The position numbers and the translations under genes are program-made. DNA of 64,000 nt from positions 108,392,332 through 108,456,331 of the forward strand of contig NC_133398.1 in the NCBI RefSeq assembly GCF_047511655.1, read 5' to 3'. The stretch's first letter is position 1. Each line of letters starts with the position of its first letter. Shown here in pieces: positions 20,400-32,659 of this stretch. The stretch is from Castor canadensis (lineage: Eukaryota > Chordata > Mammalia > Rodentia > Castoridae). Below the pieces are notes generated by a model, which ran no database searches, was not told the DNA's origin, and was given only the letters and a program-made list of their open reading frames with translations.

Positions 20400-20576
20400 T
20401 GGATGATCCTTCAGGATGATGGTGGTTCAAGGCTAACCCCAGCCACGTAGATCCCCACCTCCAAAATAACCAGAGCAAAATGGACTGGAGGTGTGGCTCA
20501 AGTGGTAGAATGCCTGCTTTGGAAGTGAAAAGCCAAGTTCAAACCCCATTCCCACCAAAAAAAAAAAAAAAAAAAG
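20400..20576 (+). mobile_element. Dimeric B1+ID SINE, 5' truncated
   Basis: GGTTCAAGGCTAACCCCAGC, GGACTGGAGGTGTGGCTCAA and a poly-A tail. Confidence 0.88.
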
Positions 20577-20579
20577 CAA

Positions 20580-22280
20580 TCACAGAATGGGAAATAATTT
20601 GCAGGTTATATATCTGACCTGCATTTCAGACAATATAGAGCACTTATAACCCAATTGCAGATGAGTCTTCTCACTTCTCCCTCACTTAATCCCTTTTATT
20701 TCCCTTTTATTTCCTTGCAATCCTCACATTTTTATTCTTCCATATAAATTTTAGAATAATGTTTTCCTTGTCTAGCCAACTGTGGCAATTTGGATTTAGA
20801 TTAGAATTGTGTTAAATGTACACATTATGTGGAGAGAGAATTGGCCTGCTTATAATATTGAATCTTCTCATTCAGGAACATAGTTCTCTGTTTCCCTCCC
20901 TTGTCCTCCCTTCTCCAATCTCAAAAACCAAAAACAACCTCCCCCTCAAAACAAAAAAATACCTAGGCATGGTCCATTTTCTAAGGTGGACAGTGTGCAG
21001 CTGATGTCCACAAAACATCCACAAAAGTAGGGAAATAATATAACGAAGACCCACATTCCATCATTGCTGGGCTCAGCAGTTCCCACCATTTTGCCAGTTT
21101 TGTTTCACCTATTGTGGCCAAAATTTATTTTATATATTTATTTTTTGGCAATACTGGGGTTCAAACTTTACCACCTGAGCCATGCCCCCAGCCCTTGGCT
21201 AGAATGCTTTAAAATCCCAGATAGTATTCATTTCACGCCATACACTTCCGCACGCCCATCAGATGTGAACTTTTTTTGAGGGGGAGGGGTTACCATCACA
21301 ACATCACCCTCCCACCAAAAGTTACCCTAACTTCCTAATGTCATCCATAATCAAAATTCCCTTACTTAAAAAATGTCTTTTTAAACTTTTCACTATGAAA
21401 ATTTCAAACACACAAAAGTGGAGTAAGTATAATGAATTCCATATGCCCATTCCCAAGCTTCCACGATTGTCAACTCATGCCCAGCCATGTCATCTGTACT
21501 TTCCTTCTCCCACATTTCCTCCTTTGCTGGTTATTTTGAAGTAAATCTCAACATTGGGTCTTTTCATCCATAAATACTTAAGTGCATAAATCTAAAGATA
21601 ACTACTTTTTAATAAAAACAACCATTGTAAGTTTTAAAAGCTTACAGTGTTTTAAAAGTTGTTTCACACGCTTTGGATTGGAAGGCAGTGTTAAAAGAAA
21701 AAGTTTAGGTGAATTAAATTTAGCAGTTTATTTGGGCAGAGTTATGAATGGGGCAGCATTCAGAACCAGGAGGTACTTAGAGAACTCTGCCCAGCAGGCT
21801 GAGCAATGAGCTTTTATAGGCTGGTGGGACACAGAAACAAAGTCAAGAAATCACCTGATTGGCTAAGCTAAGCATCTGCCTTATTTGGGCATAGTGTGAT
21901 GAGTTGGCTGCTTATAATTGGCTAAAGCTTGGCTGTTATACCTCTAAGTTAGGTTTTGGTTTGTTTGCACATGTAGTTAGGTTGCAGTTTGCTATGTGTG
22001 GACTCCTGGTATGGAAGCAGCCTCAAACCAAATTTAATATAAGAGCAGATTTTGAGATTTGATGAGATTCAGTTTCCTTTTTAAAAATTTTTTATTTTGG
22101 CAATAGTTCTTCTCAGGTAGTGCATATTTCCATTGTGAAATGTGTCTGCTCATCTCTCTGTGAGCAACATTGATGATCATTTCCCATATCTACTATTTAA
22201 TGAAGAGTACATAAAATAGACATATTCCATTTCTATCATTCCTCTGATTCATTAGCTGGAATAGGTACAAAAAGAAAGAG
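20580..22280 (+). other. Intron 1 stretch, mostly unassigned
   Basis: It contains a short L1-like piece (20,580-20,660), an ID SINE fragment (21,140-21,196, minus) and an LTR-like block (21,690-22,075). The rest shows no gene or repeat I can name. Confidence 0.5.
21690..22075. mobile_element. Candidate LTR remnant
   Basis: The block contains GCAGTTTATTTGGGCAGAG near one end, GCTTTTATAGGCTGG and 'AGCCTCAAACCAAATTTAAT', a layout like an antisense LTR. The family is not recognised. Confidence 0.35.
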
Positions 22281-22287
22281 AAACTCC

Positions 22288-22490
22288 TACCAGGTGTGGT
22301 TGTGCACAGCTATAATCCAGCTACTTGGGAAGCAAAGTTAGTGAGACCTTATCAAAAACAAAATATAAACAAAAAGGGCTGTGGAGGTGCAGGCATGGTG
22401 GCACACCCTGTAATCCAATTACTAAGGAGGCAGAGATCAGGAGGATCAGGGTTCAAGGCCAGCCTGGGTAAAAGTTAGCAAGACTTTTTG
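22288..22490 (+). mobile_element. Two B1-type SINE monomers in tandem
   Basis: CAGGTGTGGTTGTGCACAGC and CAGGCATGGTGGCACACCCT begin two 7SL-like blocks. The second has AAGGCCAGCCTGGG. Confidence 0.75.
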
Positions 22491-22654
22491 TACTTACTCC
22501 ACTTTTGTGTGTTTGAAATTTTCATGGTAAAAAGTTTAAAAAGTAAATTTTTAAATAATAAGGGAATTTTGATTATGGATGACATTAGGAAGTTAGGGTA
22601 ACTTTTGTTAGGAGGGTAATGCTGTGATGGTAACCCCTGCCCCTCAGTCTCATG

Positions 22655-22808
22655 TAGTCAGGCTTGGTGATATGCCAGAGGCATGGGTAGGAGGATCACA
22701 GTACAAGGCCAAGCCCAGGCAGAAATTAAAGAAAACAGGAGGGGGCTGTACTAGAGTGCTTGCCGAGAACACCTGAGCCCCTGGGTTCAATCTCTATTGC
22801 CAAAAATA
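22655..22808 (+). mobile_element. B1+ID SINE, degraded
   Basis: GGAGGATCACAGTACAAGGC and CTGGGTTCAATCTCTATTGC. Confidence 0.6.
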
Positions 22809-23272
22809 ATAATTTCGTTATCAAGTGTTGGGATTACTAAATTTCAGCCTTTGAGGAAAGGGGGCAGAAATGCTTGACCTTTTCATTTCTCTGTTTACCG
22901 AAGTATTTATGGATGAAAAGACACAAGTAATAATTTGATTTCTTAACACTTTCCAAAAGTTCCAGAAATGTTCTCTGTCTTGATGTGCTGGCAGATGCAC
23001 AGATGTGGAAAACAGGGGAAATGCATTGTGTACCTAATATTTATGTACTTGATGTATTTTTCTTCAATCAAAATTAACAAGTAACCAAAAATGTTACATA
23101 TGCTAAGAAAATGTATTTAGCAATAATATATCTAATATAAAAATTCAAAAATCAGGAAAAACATTGGGATGAGGGAGCTAGGATAAAGGGGCACAGTAGC
23201 CAGTGTGTGAACCTTACTGGAACTTATTTCCAAACAAAACAGTGGGAATGTGTGTTTTGGGGATAAACGCAA

Positions 23273-23274
<2 letters not shown>

Positions 23275-23316
<42 letters not shown>
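23275..23316. repeat. (TG)n microsatellite
   Basis: About 20 TG units directly joined to an ID SINE. Confidence 0.97.
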
Positions 23317-23317
<1 letters not shown>

Positions 23318-23390
23318 CAGTACTGGCATTTAAACTCAGGTCCTCGAACTTGCTGTGCAGTTGCTCTACCACTTGAGCCATGCCCCTAGG
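23316..23390 (-). mobile_element. ID-like SINE
   Basis: GACAGTACTGGCATTTAAAC, then CTACCACTTGAGCCATGCCC. Confidence 0.75.
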
Positions 23391-23929
23391 GAAATTTTGA
23401 ATATAAGCTGAATATTAAAATATTATAGAATTACTATTAATTTTCTGAGGCATAACAGTGACTTTTAGATTTATGTGATATATTTAGGCCTAAGGTGTCA
23501 CAGCTGCAACTTTCAAATTGTTCAACAACAAAGTATAGAAATGTGAGACAGAATTTTGCCTTTTCTCTCTTAGGGTTTTTAGGCTGGGCCTGAGAATTAC
23601 ATTGACATTAAACAGATTTGTAGAAAAGCATGTACATTTTATATAAGTTCTGTGTGATGTGGGAGCCCATGTAAAGAAATGAAGACTCAAAGAAGTGACA
23701 AAACTAAAATGCTTTTGTATTAGGTTGAACAAAGAGAGGCTGTCATGGAAAAGTAGCCAAATCATTTGGTGAGGCCAAAGGAAAATAAGAATTATTTTAA
23801 CAAGGTCTGTCTGTACAGAATTCTCTTGGCTGTGACTCCCTTCAAAGAAGGTTTCTTTTCTCCCTGTCTAGTGATGAGGGAAGGTGTCTTTTCACAAGGG
23901 GCTTTTATCTCTCACTTGACTCCCCCCTT

Positions 23930-24032
23930 TTTTTTCCAGTCAGCTTTACTACATAGCCCATGCTGGCCTGGAACCCATGATCCTCTGGCCTCATGGGTGC
24001 TGGGGTATAGGCCTGCTTCACCACACCTGGTT
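23930..24032 (-). mobile_element. B1-type SINE
   Basis: CATAGCCCATGCTGGCCTGG and ending CTTCACCACACCTGG. Confidence 0.7.
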
Positions 24033-24144
24033 TTTACCTCTTGGTTTGAGGAAAAAAAGGATTAAAGTGTCCTTGGATCTGCTTAGCTCAAAATAATCTT
24101 AATACCAAAGTGGTATACTTTGGAGTGCATATTCTGCTACCTTT

Positions 24145-24149
<5 letters not shown>

Positions 24150-24201
<52 letters not shown>

Positions 24202-24240
24202 TACATATACATCTATACACGCACACACACATATATATAG
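24150..24240. repeat. (AT)n/(CA)n compound microsatellite
   Basis: About 18 AT units followed by alternating CA and TA runs. Confidence 0.95.
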
Positions 24241-24592
24241 TGTTTATAGATGACTGTATATGTGAAAGATTTAAGTAAATATGGCACATTATTAATTGTT
24301 AAAAGAAGGTAGAAGAATATGTTATATTTCTTGCACTGACCAACATTTTCTTTATGTTAGAAAACTGTCATAAAAACATTTGGGAACAATGGCCACAGCC
24401 ACTCTATTCTTTCAAGAACCGTATGTGAGGGAAAACAGTGAGAAAAGCTAGAATGCTCTCTTTTTTGGTCTACTCCTGGATATTCTCACAACTTGGGCAA
24501 AATCACTGGAAGACAATGTATGCTTTAAAGACAATTACTTTGCTTTTAATTGGCAAGTAAAAAGAATATAAACATTAAAATTACCTATCAAT

Positions 24593-24792
24593 GGCTGGGT
24601 GCTGGTGGCTCATGCTTGTAATCCTAGCTAGTCAGGAGGCAGAGATCAGGAGGAGCTTGGTTCGAAGCCAGCCTAGGCAAATAGTTTGAGAGACTCTATC
24701 TTGAAAATACCCTTTGCAGAAATAGGGCTGGTGGACTGGCTCAAGGTGAAGGCCCTGAGTTCAAACCCCAGTACTGCAAAAAAAAAAAAAAA
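24593..24792 (+). mobile_element. Dimeric B1+ID SINE
   Basis: GGGTGCTGGTGGCTCATGCT, GGCTGGTGGACTGGCTCAAG and AAACCCCAGTACTGC with a poly-A tail. Confidence 0.92.
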
Positions 24793-25244
24793 TTACCTAT
24801 CAATGTACAATATCCAAATATTATATGTTAACATATTTAGTATATTTCCTTCTAGATAATACTAAGTGCAAATAAATACATGTATTTATATATGTGTGTG
24901 TATGTGTATATATACAAGTTAACATAGAATAATGAAAATGGAATACTTTTGGAATTGTAATTTTTATATGATGTATTTGTCATTTTTATATTTTTTTCTA
25001 CAGTATTTTAACTATGTAACATTATGCCAATCCTATAAAATATTTAATCTAGTCCTTTGCTAGTGGCCATGTTGTGGTAAAACTCTTGCCTTTGTCTTTG
25101 TACAGTGTGGAATCCTTTGTATGATGTAGTTCTAGAAATACACTTTGGGGTCAGAGGTGCATAGGCAGTAGGTGATGTATGTAGCCATGTATGACCTCGG
25201 TACACTTCCTGTTCTCATGTACCTCTGCTCATCTGTTTTCTCAG

Positions 25245-25287
25245 ATCTGCCCCTTTTCCAGAAGAGCCCAAAATGAACAAGTCCCTG
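25245..25287 (+). CDS. KRAB zinc-finger gene, exon 2 with the start codon
   Basis: The acceptor CTGTTTTCTCAG ends at 25,244 and the donor GTGAGT starts at 25,288. After 28 untranslated bases, ATG at 25,273 lies in the context CCCAAAATGA (A at -3) and encodes MNKSL. The intron then falls between codons (phase 0). Many KRAB-ZNF proteins begin MNKS- before the KRAB-A exon, which supports this start. Confidence 0.85.
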
Positions 25288-26044
25288 GTGAGTTCTAATT
25301 TGTTCATCTACTTATTTGTTGCTTTATTTTATTTTCCTAGTGGATTTTAGGAGACTTCTAATACTCCATATAGTAAGAAGACAAATATAGATAAAGAAAA
25401 ACTAAGATCAGAGAAAATGAAGAGACTTACCAACTTTTAAGACAAGCTGGAATTTGATACATGTAAATGGTGTGTGGCTATAAACTTTGAACTATAAAAT
25501 TGTCTCTGATCTTTGTGACAGGTAAACAATAATGGAAATTGGACATATACTTTGTATTATTTTATTTGTTTCACCAGTAATACTGATTTCTGGCTCTTGA
25601 TGTTTGAGAGGATTTTCAATAGATGCTTAGGTGGATGGTGACAGATGTAAACAGCAACTTTGTGTACAGAGCACTACGGGGTTTCCCTGTGTCCTGGAGA
25701 GCAGTGCTTCTCATGCTTTACTCGGTGTGAATTCAGATTCTGATTCTGGGATGGGATGCAAGGGTTTGGATTCCTCACTGATTCCTAAAGAACAGTGCTG
25801 CTTGTGTAAGGACCACCCTCACCCTCTGAAGCAAACTTGGGATTTATCATGAGTAGGTGTTGGATTTTGTCAAATACTTTTTTTTTGTATCAGTTCACAT
25901 TTATCAGGTGATTTTAGCTCCTTAACCTCTTGAAATGATAGATTACATTGATTTTTGAACTAGCCTTTCATTTTGGGAAAAAACCCTATTTTGTCATGAC
26001 ATCTGCTTATTTTTATATATTTGTATTTACCAATATTTTGTTAA

Positions 26045-26480
26045 GGATTTTTGGGGGAAGGGGCTGTACTAGACTTTAAACTCAGGGCTTTGCGTTTGCT
26101 AGGCAGATGCTCTCCTGCTTGAACCATGCCCCCAGCCCTTTTTTGCTGTGGATATTTTGGAAGTAAGATCTTACTTTTTGCTTACACCAGCCTGGACTTT
26201 GATCCTCCTATTTTAGATTTCTCACTGAAGCTGGTATGACACACCCAGCTTTTTTCCATTGAGATGGGGTCTCCCAAACTATTTTGCCCAGCCTGGCATA
26301 GAATCACAATCTCAGCCTCCCCTGTAGTTTGAGGTGACAGGCACATGCCACTGTGCCCAGCTATTGATTGAGTCGGGGTCTTGCAAACTTTCTTCCTGGA
26401 CTGGCTTCAAACCACAATCCTCCTGATCTCAGCCTCCCAAGTAGCTAGGATTACAAGTGTGAGCCACCAGTGCTCAGCTT
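26045..26480 (-). mobile_element. Cluster of ID and B1 SINEs
   Basis: An ID monomer (26,060-26,140) is followed by B1-like blocks. One ends GCACATGCCACTGTGCCCAG and the other GTGAGCCACCAGTGCTCAGC. Confidence 0.75.
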
Positions 26481-26754
26481 TGGCATCATATTTATGAGAG
26501 ATACTTGCTGTTGCTCTATTTCTCTCTTGATTACTGGTTTTGGTTTTGGTATCAGGGTAATTATTATTGGCCTCATAAAGAGAATTGAAATATGTTCTTT
26601 TGTGTCGATTATTCTGCCAGACTGTAATTTGTGTGTTCTTTTTCTGTATTTTGTCCAGTTTTGTATCAGGGTTGTACTGGTCCTCATAGAATTAATTAAG
26701 AAATATTTCCTTCTCTTTTGTTTTCAGAACAGACTGTAGAATTGATGTTAATTC

Positions 26755-26836
26755 TTTTTGGGAGTACTGGGAATGGAACCCAGACCCTTATACATGCTAG
26801 ATGAGAGCTATACCACTGAGCTGTACCCCTGGCTCT
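26755..26836 (-). mobile_element. ID-like SINE
   Basis: GAGTACTGGGAATGGAACCC, then ACCACTGAGCTGTACCCCTG. Confidence 0.8.
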
Positions 26837-26937
26837 TTGGTTAATTCTTTAAATATTTGGTAGAATTCTCCAGTCAAATAGGGCCTGGAGATTCCTTTTT
26901 TGGTAGTTTTTGAGCTATAGGTTCAATTTCTTTTTTT

Positions 26938-27022
26938 TTAAAGCAGTAATGGCATTTGAACTCTGAGCCTCCCGCTTGCTAGGCAGGGGCTTTACCTCTT
27001 GAGCCATGCCCTCAGCCCACAA
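26938..27022 (-). mobile_element. ID-like SINE
   Basis: AATGGCATTTGAACTCTGAG, then CCTCTTGAGCCATGCCCTCA. Confidence 0.8.
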
Positions 27023-27084
27023 TTCAATTTCCTTAATAATTATATTGCTACTCACATTGTCTATTTATTTATGTATTTATTTAT

Positions 27085-27390
27085 TTTTGGTTGTACTGGG
27101 ATTTGAACTCAGAGCCTCACATTTCCTAGGCAGGCAGTCTTAATACTTGAGCCATACCTGCAGCCCACTTTTGTTTGAGCTATGCCCCAGCCATTCTTGC
27201 ATTTTTGTTAGCCTCAGACTGCAGACCTCCTACCTATGGCCTCCTTCATTTCTGGGCTCACAGGTGTATCCCACCATGCCTGGCTTATTGATTGAGATAA
27301 GGTCTTGCTGATTTTTGTCTGTGCAGGCCTCAAACTGCAACCCTCCCTATCTCTGCCTCCCTGGTAGCTGTGATACTGGGGTGAGAGTTG
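27085..27390 (-). mobile_element. ID and B1 SINE cluster
   Basis: GTACTGGGATTTGAACTCAG, followed by B1-like text with TATCCCACCATGCCTGGC. Confidence 0.75.
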
Positions 27391-27459
27391 TGGTTTGTGT
27401 CTTTTGGGAATTGGCTCAAGTTTTCCAGTTTACGTGTTTAGAGTTATATGTATTTATCT

Positions 27460-27800
27460 CTGTTGTGGCACAGACTGGGTGGATGAAGCAATAGCACTTT
27501 ATTTTCTCATGGTTCTGGAGGCCAGAAGTGAGGGTTTAGGGTAGCAGAGTGGCTGAGCTCTGGTGAAGGCTGCCTTCTTCCTCACCGAGAGCTCACACGG
27601 TCTCCCATTAGGGCTCACCTGCCTACAGAGAAAGACAGCATTCTCCTTCACAGCTGCTTTTCCCAGGTAGAGCCCTACCTATTTGACCTCAGGTAACCTT
27701 AAGTACCTCCTAAAAGCCCTGTCTCCAAATGCAGTCATGTCAGGGGTTCCAACTTTGACATGAATTTTGGAAGGACACAGTTCAGTCCCCAGCAATAATA
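27460..27800 (-). mobile_element. MaLR-type LTR remnant
   Basis: 'ACAGACTGGGTGGATGAAGC', 'GGTTCTGGAGGCCAGAAGTG' and 'ATGAATTTTGGAAGGACACA' are the standard antisense landmarks of mammalian MaLR LTRs. Confidence 0.6.
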
Positions 27801-27979
27801 TTTCCATGTTATCCTTTTAGTGCCTGCAAGATGTATATTGGGATCTCTTCCTTTATTCCTATGTTGGTTGTCTTTTCTCTCTTTTTGTGTGTGTCAGTTT
27901 GAGATGCTAGAAGTTTATAAAGATCTATTAGTAATAGTGTCATACAATCTTTTACATTTTATTGATTTTTATATACTTT

Positions 27980-28168
27980 CCTTTTTTTTTTTTTTGTGAT
28001 ACTGGGAGTTGAACTCGGCCTGGTGCTTGATAGGCATGCATTCTATCATCTGACCATGCCCCAGACATTTTTGTTTTGCCCAGGTTGGTCTTGAACTGCT
28101 GTCCTTAACAATCTGTACCTCCCAAGTAGCTTGGATGACCTGACTGACATGAGCCACTACCCCCAACA
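27980..28168 (-). mobile_element. Dimeric B1+ID SINE
   Basis: A poly-T head, GATACTGGGAGTTGAACTCG, then a B1-like block with CCTCCCAAGTAGCTTGGATG. Confidence 0.8.
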
Positions 28169-28881
28169 TTTTCCTTTTTTAAATGCCTTTGATTTCTGCT
28201 TTTTGTCTGATTGTTTCCTTACTTCTGCTTGCTTTGAGCTTTTTTCAATCCTTTCTTTCTAGTTTCTGGAGGTGGGATCTTAATGATGGAAGCCTTTTTT
28301 GCTATGAATTTCACAACTGCTTTAGTTGCATCCAACAACTTTTAATATTCTTTTTTCATTCAATTCAGTGTCACTTTTTTATTTCCCCAAGATTTCCCCT
28401 TTGACTCATGGATTATTTAGAAGTGTGTTTAGGTTCCAAGTGTCTGGAGATTTCTAGTTCTGCTTCATCATGTTGAGAGAACACACTCTATATTATGTCA
28501 GTTTTTTTTAAGTTTGTTGAGATTGTCTAGCTATTCAAACAAACAAGAGTCTCCAGCTACAACTGTAGATTAACACATTTCTCCTTTTCCTACCACCAAT
28601 TGTTGCTTCTTGAATTTTGCAACTTTATTGTTTGGTGCATACATGTTTAGGATTGTTCTGTCTTCCTGGTGAATTAACCCTTTTCAGTTGAATTTTTTCA
28701 TATTTTTCTTGTAGTCGACTATCTTAGTGAAGCTGAAGGGTTATCTCTGTGGTTTTTGATTTCCATTTCCCTGATGACTGGTAGTGTAGATGATTTTTTA
28801 CCATGTTTTACTGCCTACTTGCCTTCACTGGAGAAGTATATATTTGGAGCATTTACCCATTTTTCTCTTCTTTTGTTTTGT

Positions 28882-28962
28882 TTTTGGCAGTACTGGGGTT
28901 TGAACTCAGGGCCTCAAGCTTACTAGGCAGGTGCTATCACTTGACCCACTACACCAGCCCTC
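28882..28962 (-). mobile_element. ID-like SINE
   Basis: TACTGGGGTTTGAACTCAGG, then TCACTTGACCCACTACACC. Confidence 0.88.
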
Positions 28963-29097
28963 ATTTGCCCATTTTTAATTGGGTTGTATTTTAATTCAGT
29001 TGCTGATGTTCTTTGTGTAGTTTAGATACAAATACCTTATTAAATATATGATTTGAATTTTTTCCCAAGTCTGTTAGTTACCTAATCACTCTGTTTT

Positions 29098-29192
29098 GTT
29101 TTTTTTGGGGGGCAGTGATACTGGAGTTTGAACTCAGGGCCTCACACTTGCTAGGCAGGCACTTCCGTACTTGAGGCACTCCACAAGCCTTC
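29098..29192 (-). mobile_element. ID-like SINE
   Basis: TACTGGAGTTTGAACTCAGG, then TACTTGAGGCACTCCACAAG. Confidence 0.88.
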
Positions 29193-29229
29193 TATTCACT
29201 TTCTTTTTTCTTTTCTTTCTTTGTCTCTT

Positions 29230-29420
29230 TTTTTTTTGCAGTACTTGGGCTTGAATTCGGGGCCTTCATCTTGAACCATTCCACCAGCCCTATTTTTGTG
29301 AAGGTTTTTTCGAGATGGGGGTCTCATGAACTAGCCAGGACTAGCTTCGAACTGTGATCCTCTTGATCTCTGCCTCCTGAGTAGCTAGGATTATAGGTGT
29401 GAGCTACAGTGCCCAGCTAT
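29230..29420 (-). mobile_element. Dimeric B1+ID SINE
   Basis: GTACTTGGGCTTGAATTCGG and GAGTAGCTAGGATTATAGGT, ending AGTGCCCAGC. Confidence 0.9.
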
Positions 29421-29517
29421 TCACTGTCTTGATAGTATCCTTTAAAGCACAAAAGTGTATGTTTGTATGCATGTACACATATGTAAGTATGTACGTTTAT
29501 ATGTATTTTTTGTTGTT

Positions 29518-29730
29518 GGTTTTTGTCAATACTGGAGTTTGAACTCAGGGCTTCACACTTGCAAAGCAGGCACGCTACTGTTTGAGTCATATCCCAGTCC
29601 TTTTTGCTCTGGTTATTTTAGTGATGGGGTCTTGCAAACTATTTGCCTGGGCTGGCCTCAAACTCTGATCCTCCCAATTGGAAGCTCCCAAGTAGCTAGG
29701 ATTGCAGGAGTGAGCCACCGGTACCTGGCC
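29518..29730 (-). mobile_element. Dimeric B1+ID SINE
   Basis: ATACTGGAGTTTGAACTCAG and AAGTAGCTAGGATTGCAGGA, ending CCGGTACCTGGCC. Confidence 0.9.
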
Positions 29731-30139
29731 CAGAAGTTTATATTTTTATAAAGTCCAATTTATCTGTTTTTTTCCTTTGTCTGCTTGTGTTTTTTGGCCT
29801 TACATCTGAGAAATCATTGCCAAATCCAATGTTATAAAGACCTCTTTTAGCTAAAATGTACCTTTTGGCTAAATGTAAAAACATTGAGACCTGTGATCCA
29901 CTTTGAGGTAACTTTTTTACTATGAAGGAGGGTCCAACTTTTATTGCATGTGACTCTTACTTGGCTCAGCACCATTTGTTGAAAGACTGTTCTTTCTTTT
30001 TAAATTGTTTTGGATATTACCAGTTGACAATAAATATCAAGTTTATTTATGGATCCCCAGTTATATTCCATTGGTCTGTATGTCTGTATGCTAGTACTAT
30101 ACTGTTTTGAATCTGTTTTTTTAGTTTGATTTGATTCTT

Positions 30140-30252
30140 TTTTTGAGACAGGGTCTTGCCATGTAGCTGTATTTTGGCCTCAGACTTGCCAACCTTCTGC
30201 TCCCATCTCCAAATTCTGGGATTACAAGTGTGCACCAATATGCCCAGCAAAA
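30140..30252 (-). mobile_element. B1-type SINE
   Basis: GAGACAGGGTCTTGCCATGT, then GGGATTACAAGTGTGCACCA. Confidence 0.75.
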
Positions 30253-30387
30253 GAGTATATTTTAGTCATCTTTTTCAAAGAAGAAGTTGACTTAGTGGGT
30301 CATTGTGTGACATGAATGGCAGAATATAGTTCTTTTTTAAGTGAACTATTATTAGAATATGACATATATAGAAAAGTGTGCAGAACA

Positions 30388-30486
30388 TATATATACATAT
30401 ATGTATACACACATATATATACACACACACACACACATATACAAATACACATATATATATACACACACACACACATATATATATAC
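30388..30486. repeat. (TA)n/(CA)n compound microsatellite
   Basis: Alternating TATA and CACA runs about 150 bases before the KRAB-A exon. The repetitive reading frames across it are artefacts. Confidence 0.95.
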
Positions 30487-30570
30487 AATTTGAGAACTTT
30501 GACAGCTTATTCCTGTGTAACTGGCACACAGATTTTAAAAAGAATATTATCAATACTGCAAAAGGACTAG

Positions 30571-30789
<219 letters not shown>

Positions 30790-31043
30790 TAATGGGCTGC
30801 ACCTGTGTTACTGGTTTTTCTTTCTTAGTGGGAGTTTTGAAATCTAAGTTTTCTTCCAAAGCCAGGAGGGCAATTGAGGTGTATAATGGTTCTGTCTTTA
30901 TTTTGTCCCAGGTTTTTAGTAATTTCTTTTGGGTAAAAAGGCCTCTGTTCCCCATGCTCTGTTTCCATGATCTTCTGGAAAGCACACAGCATGCTTCGTT
31001 GTATGGCCTCTGAAACCACGTCCTCTGTACTTTCTTTTCAAAG

Positions 31044-31139
31044 GGTGTCTAGTTCCCAAACCAGAAGTCATCTTCAACTTGGAGCAGGGAGGAGAGCCAT
31101 GTGTGCTGGATGGTGACATCTCAAGTCTGAGCTGTCTAG
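31044..31139 (+). CDS. KRAB zinc-finger gene, KRAB-B box exon
   Basis: The 96-nt exon starts after TTTTCAAAG and ends before GTGAGT. The frame from the KRAB-A exon reads GCLVPKPEVIFNLEQGGEPC and then VLDGDISSLSCL. The P-K-P-x-V-I-x-x-L-E-Q-G-x-E-P pattern is typical of KRAB-B. The frame is intact and leaves in phase 1, matching the terminal exon. Confidence 0.93.
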
Positions 31140-31527
31140 GTGAGTCAGGAGCCAAGAGCACAAAAGAGAGCATGACTGACATGCACTGGGCTGGGAGAGG
31201 CTGGCCACTTCAAGTGCATGAATAGGACTTCTCTTCTCACATTCTGACTCAGAACTGCTTGCATAGAGTTGATGTTAGCCTCTCGGGTGTCTAAATTCTT
31301 TTCCCCTCAGGCCCTTTCTTTACCAGTGCTGCCTTCACCTGACTTTTTAGAAGGGAGTGCATGACAATTACCAGTACTTAGACCAGCCTATGTTTTCTAG
31401 CACCCTGCTTTCTTGCTTCTTTCTCTCTTTCTCTAAACGGTTTTTATTGTTTCTTTCTTCCTCCTTCATTTTTTTCCTTCTTCGCTCCCTCCCTCTCTTC
31501 CTTCCTTTCTCCCTTCCTTCCTTTCTC

Positions 31528-31800
31528 CATACTGGGGTTTGAACTCAGGGCCTTGGATTTGCTAGGCAGGTGCTCTACCCCTTGAGCTACTCTACTAACC
31601 CTTTTGTGTTGGTTATTTTTTTAGATTGTGCCTGGGCCAGCTTTGACCATGATTCCATTTGTGCTTTCTTGGTAGCTATATGTTGGTTTGGAGGGGGGTG
31701 GTCTCTCAAACTTTTTATCTAGACTGTCCTCAAACCGTGATCCTCCCAGTCTCCACCACTCAAGTAGCTAGAATTATAAGACTGAGCCACCGTGCCCAAC
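31528..31800 (-). mobile_element. ID-like and B1-like SINEs after a CT-rich tract
   Basis: CATACTGGGGTTTGAACTCA plus TACCCCTTGAGCTACTCTAC, then a B1 block ending GAGCCACCGTGCCCAAC. The CT-rich run at 31,425-31,525 may be the expanded tail. Confidence 0.8.
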
Positions 31801-31869
31801 AGTTTTTATTATTGCTTCCTTCATTAGATGTTAGATCCCTTTCTTATGCTTTTAAACACTCATAGCTCT

Positions 31870-32330
31870 GCCTTCCTTACAGATCATGGTGAGTCACACT
31901 CCTGCTTGTTGGTTTCTTTTCATTTTCTCTGTTTTTCCTTCTGTGTCTCAGCATTGTCACCGAGAGGTAGGCTTATTCTATAATCTCCTTGTGCTCCCCT
32001 CTAACTGTTGACTTTGTGGGCACCTGGATCTTTTCTTCCTACTTGGCTAGTATAACATAGCACTGACTTGTTCTTACAAATTTTGACATTTCACAAGCAG
32101 CTTTATACCTCATGTGCAAGAAACTGAGTTATCATTATAGCCTTAGTTTGTGGTTAGTATCATCATCAATATATTTAAGCCCCCCCCCCACTTTACTTTA
32201 TTTACTCTTTTTAATTTCACCTTTCCTACACTGAGTTTAATTCTTTCCACAGGCATCTGCCCTACTACATGTGCCATCTGTCCTTAAATTTGTGCGTATT
32301 GGTAAAATCTAAATTGTTGGTATTTGCCGT
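31870..32330 (+). other. Intron stretch with nothing recognised
   Basis: No coding pattern, SINE or L1 landmark. A short poly-C run is at 32,180-32,189. Confidence 0.5.
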
Positions 32331-32332
32331 CC

Positions 32333-32522
32333 TGGGCAATGGTGGCTCACGCCTGTGATCCCAGCTACTCAGGTGGCAGAGATCAGGAGGACCACAGTTT
32401 GAAGCCTGCCCGGGCAAATAGTTCACGAGATCCTATCCCGAAAATACTCAACACAAAAAGAGGCTGGTGGAGTGGTTCAAGGTGAAGGCCCTGAGTTCAA
32501 GCCCCAGTACCACAAAAAAAAA
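32333..32522 (+). mobile_element. Dimeric B1+ID SINE
   Basis: GGGCAATGGTGGCTCACGCC, GGCTGGTGGAGTGGTTCAAG and AAGCCCCAGTACCAC with an A-tail. Confidence 0.93.
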
Positions 32523-32659
32523 TGTTGGTGTTTGTAGTTTATAGAAATAAAAATGGTCAGTTTCGTTCTTTCCTCTTTTTTTTTTTTTACTTTTTTCCCC
32601 AAATTGCAACGTGTTTTTTTTTTTTCATTCATTGCTTCTAAGTGCTGCATAGAGTTCTT

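Larger units (their letters stand above)
25860..28740 (-). mobile_element. Old L1, minus strand, cut by SINEs and an LTR
   Basis: 'TTGGATTTTGTCAAATACTT', 'TTGAACTAGCCTTTCATTTT', 'TGGTAGAATTCTCCAGTCAA' and 'GGATTATTTAGAAGTGTGTT' are reverse-complement ORF2 landmarks in order. Confidence 0.7.
28740..30115 (-). mobile_element. Old L1 3' region, minus strand
   Basis: 'TTCCCTGATGACTGGTAGTG', 'GAAATCATTGCCAAATCCAA' and 'CAGCACCATTTGTTGAAAGA' are familiar reverse-complement L1 3' landmarks in order, interrupted by three to four SINEs. Confidence 0.75.
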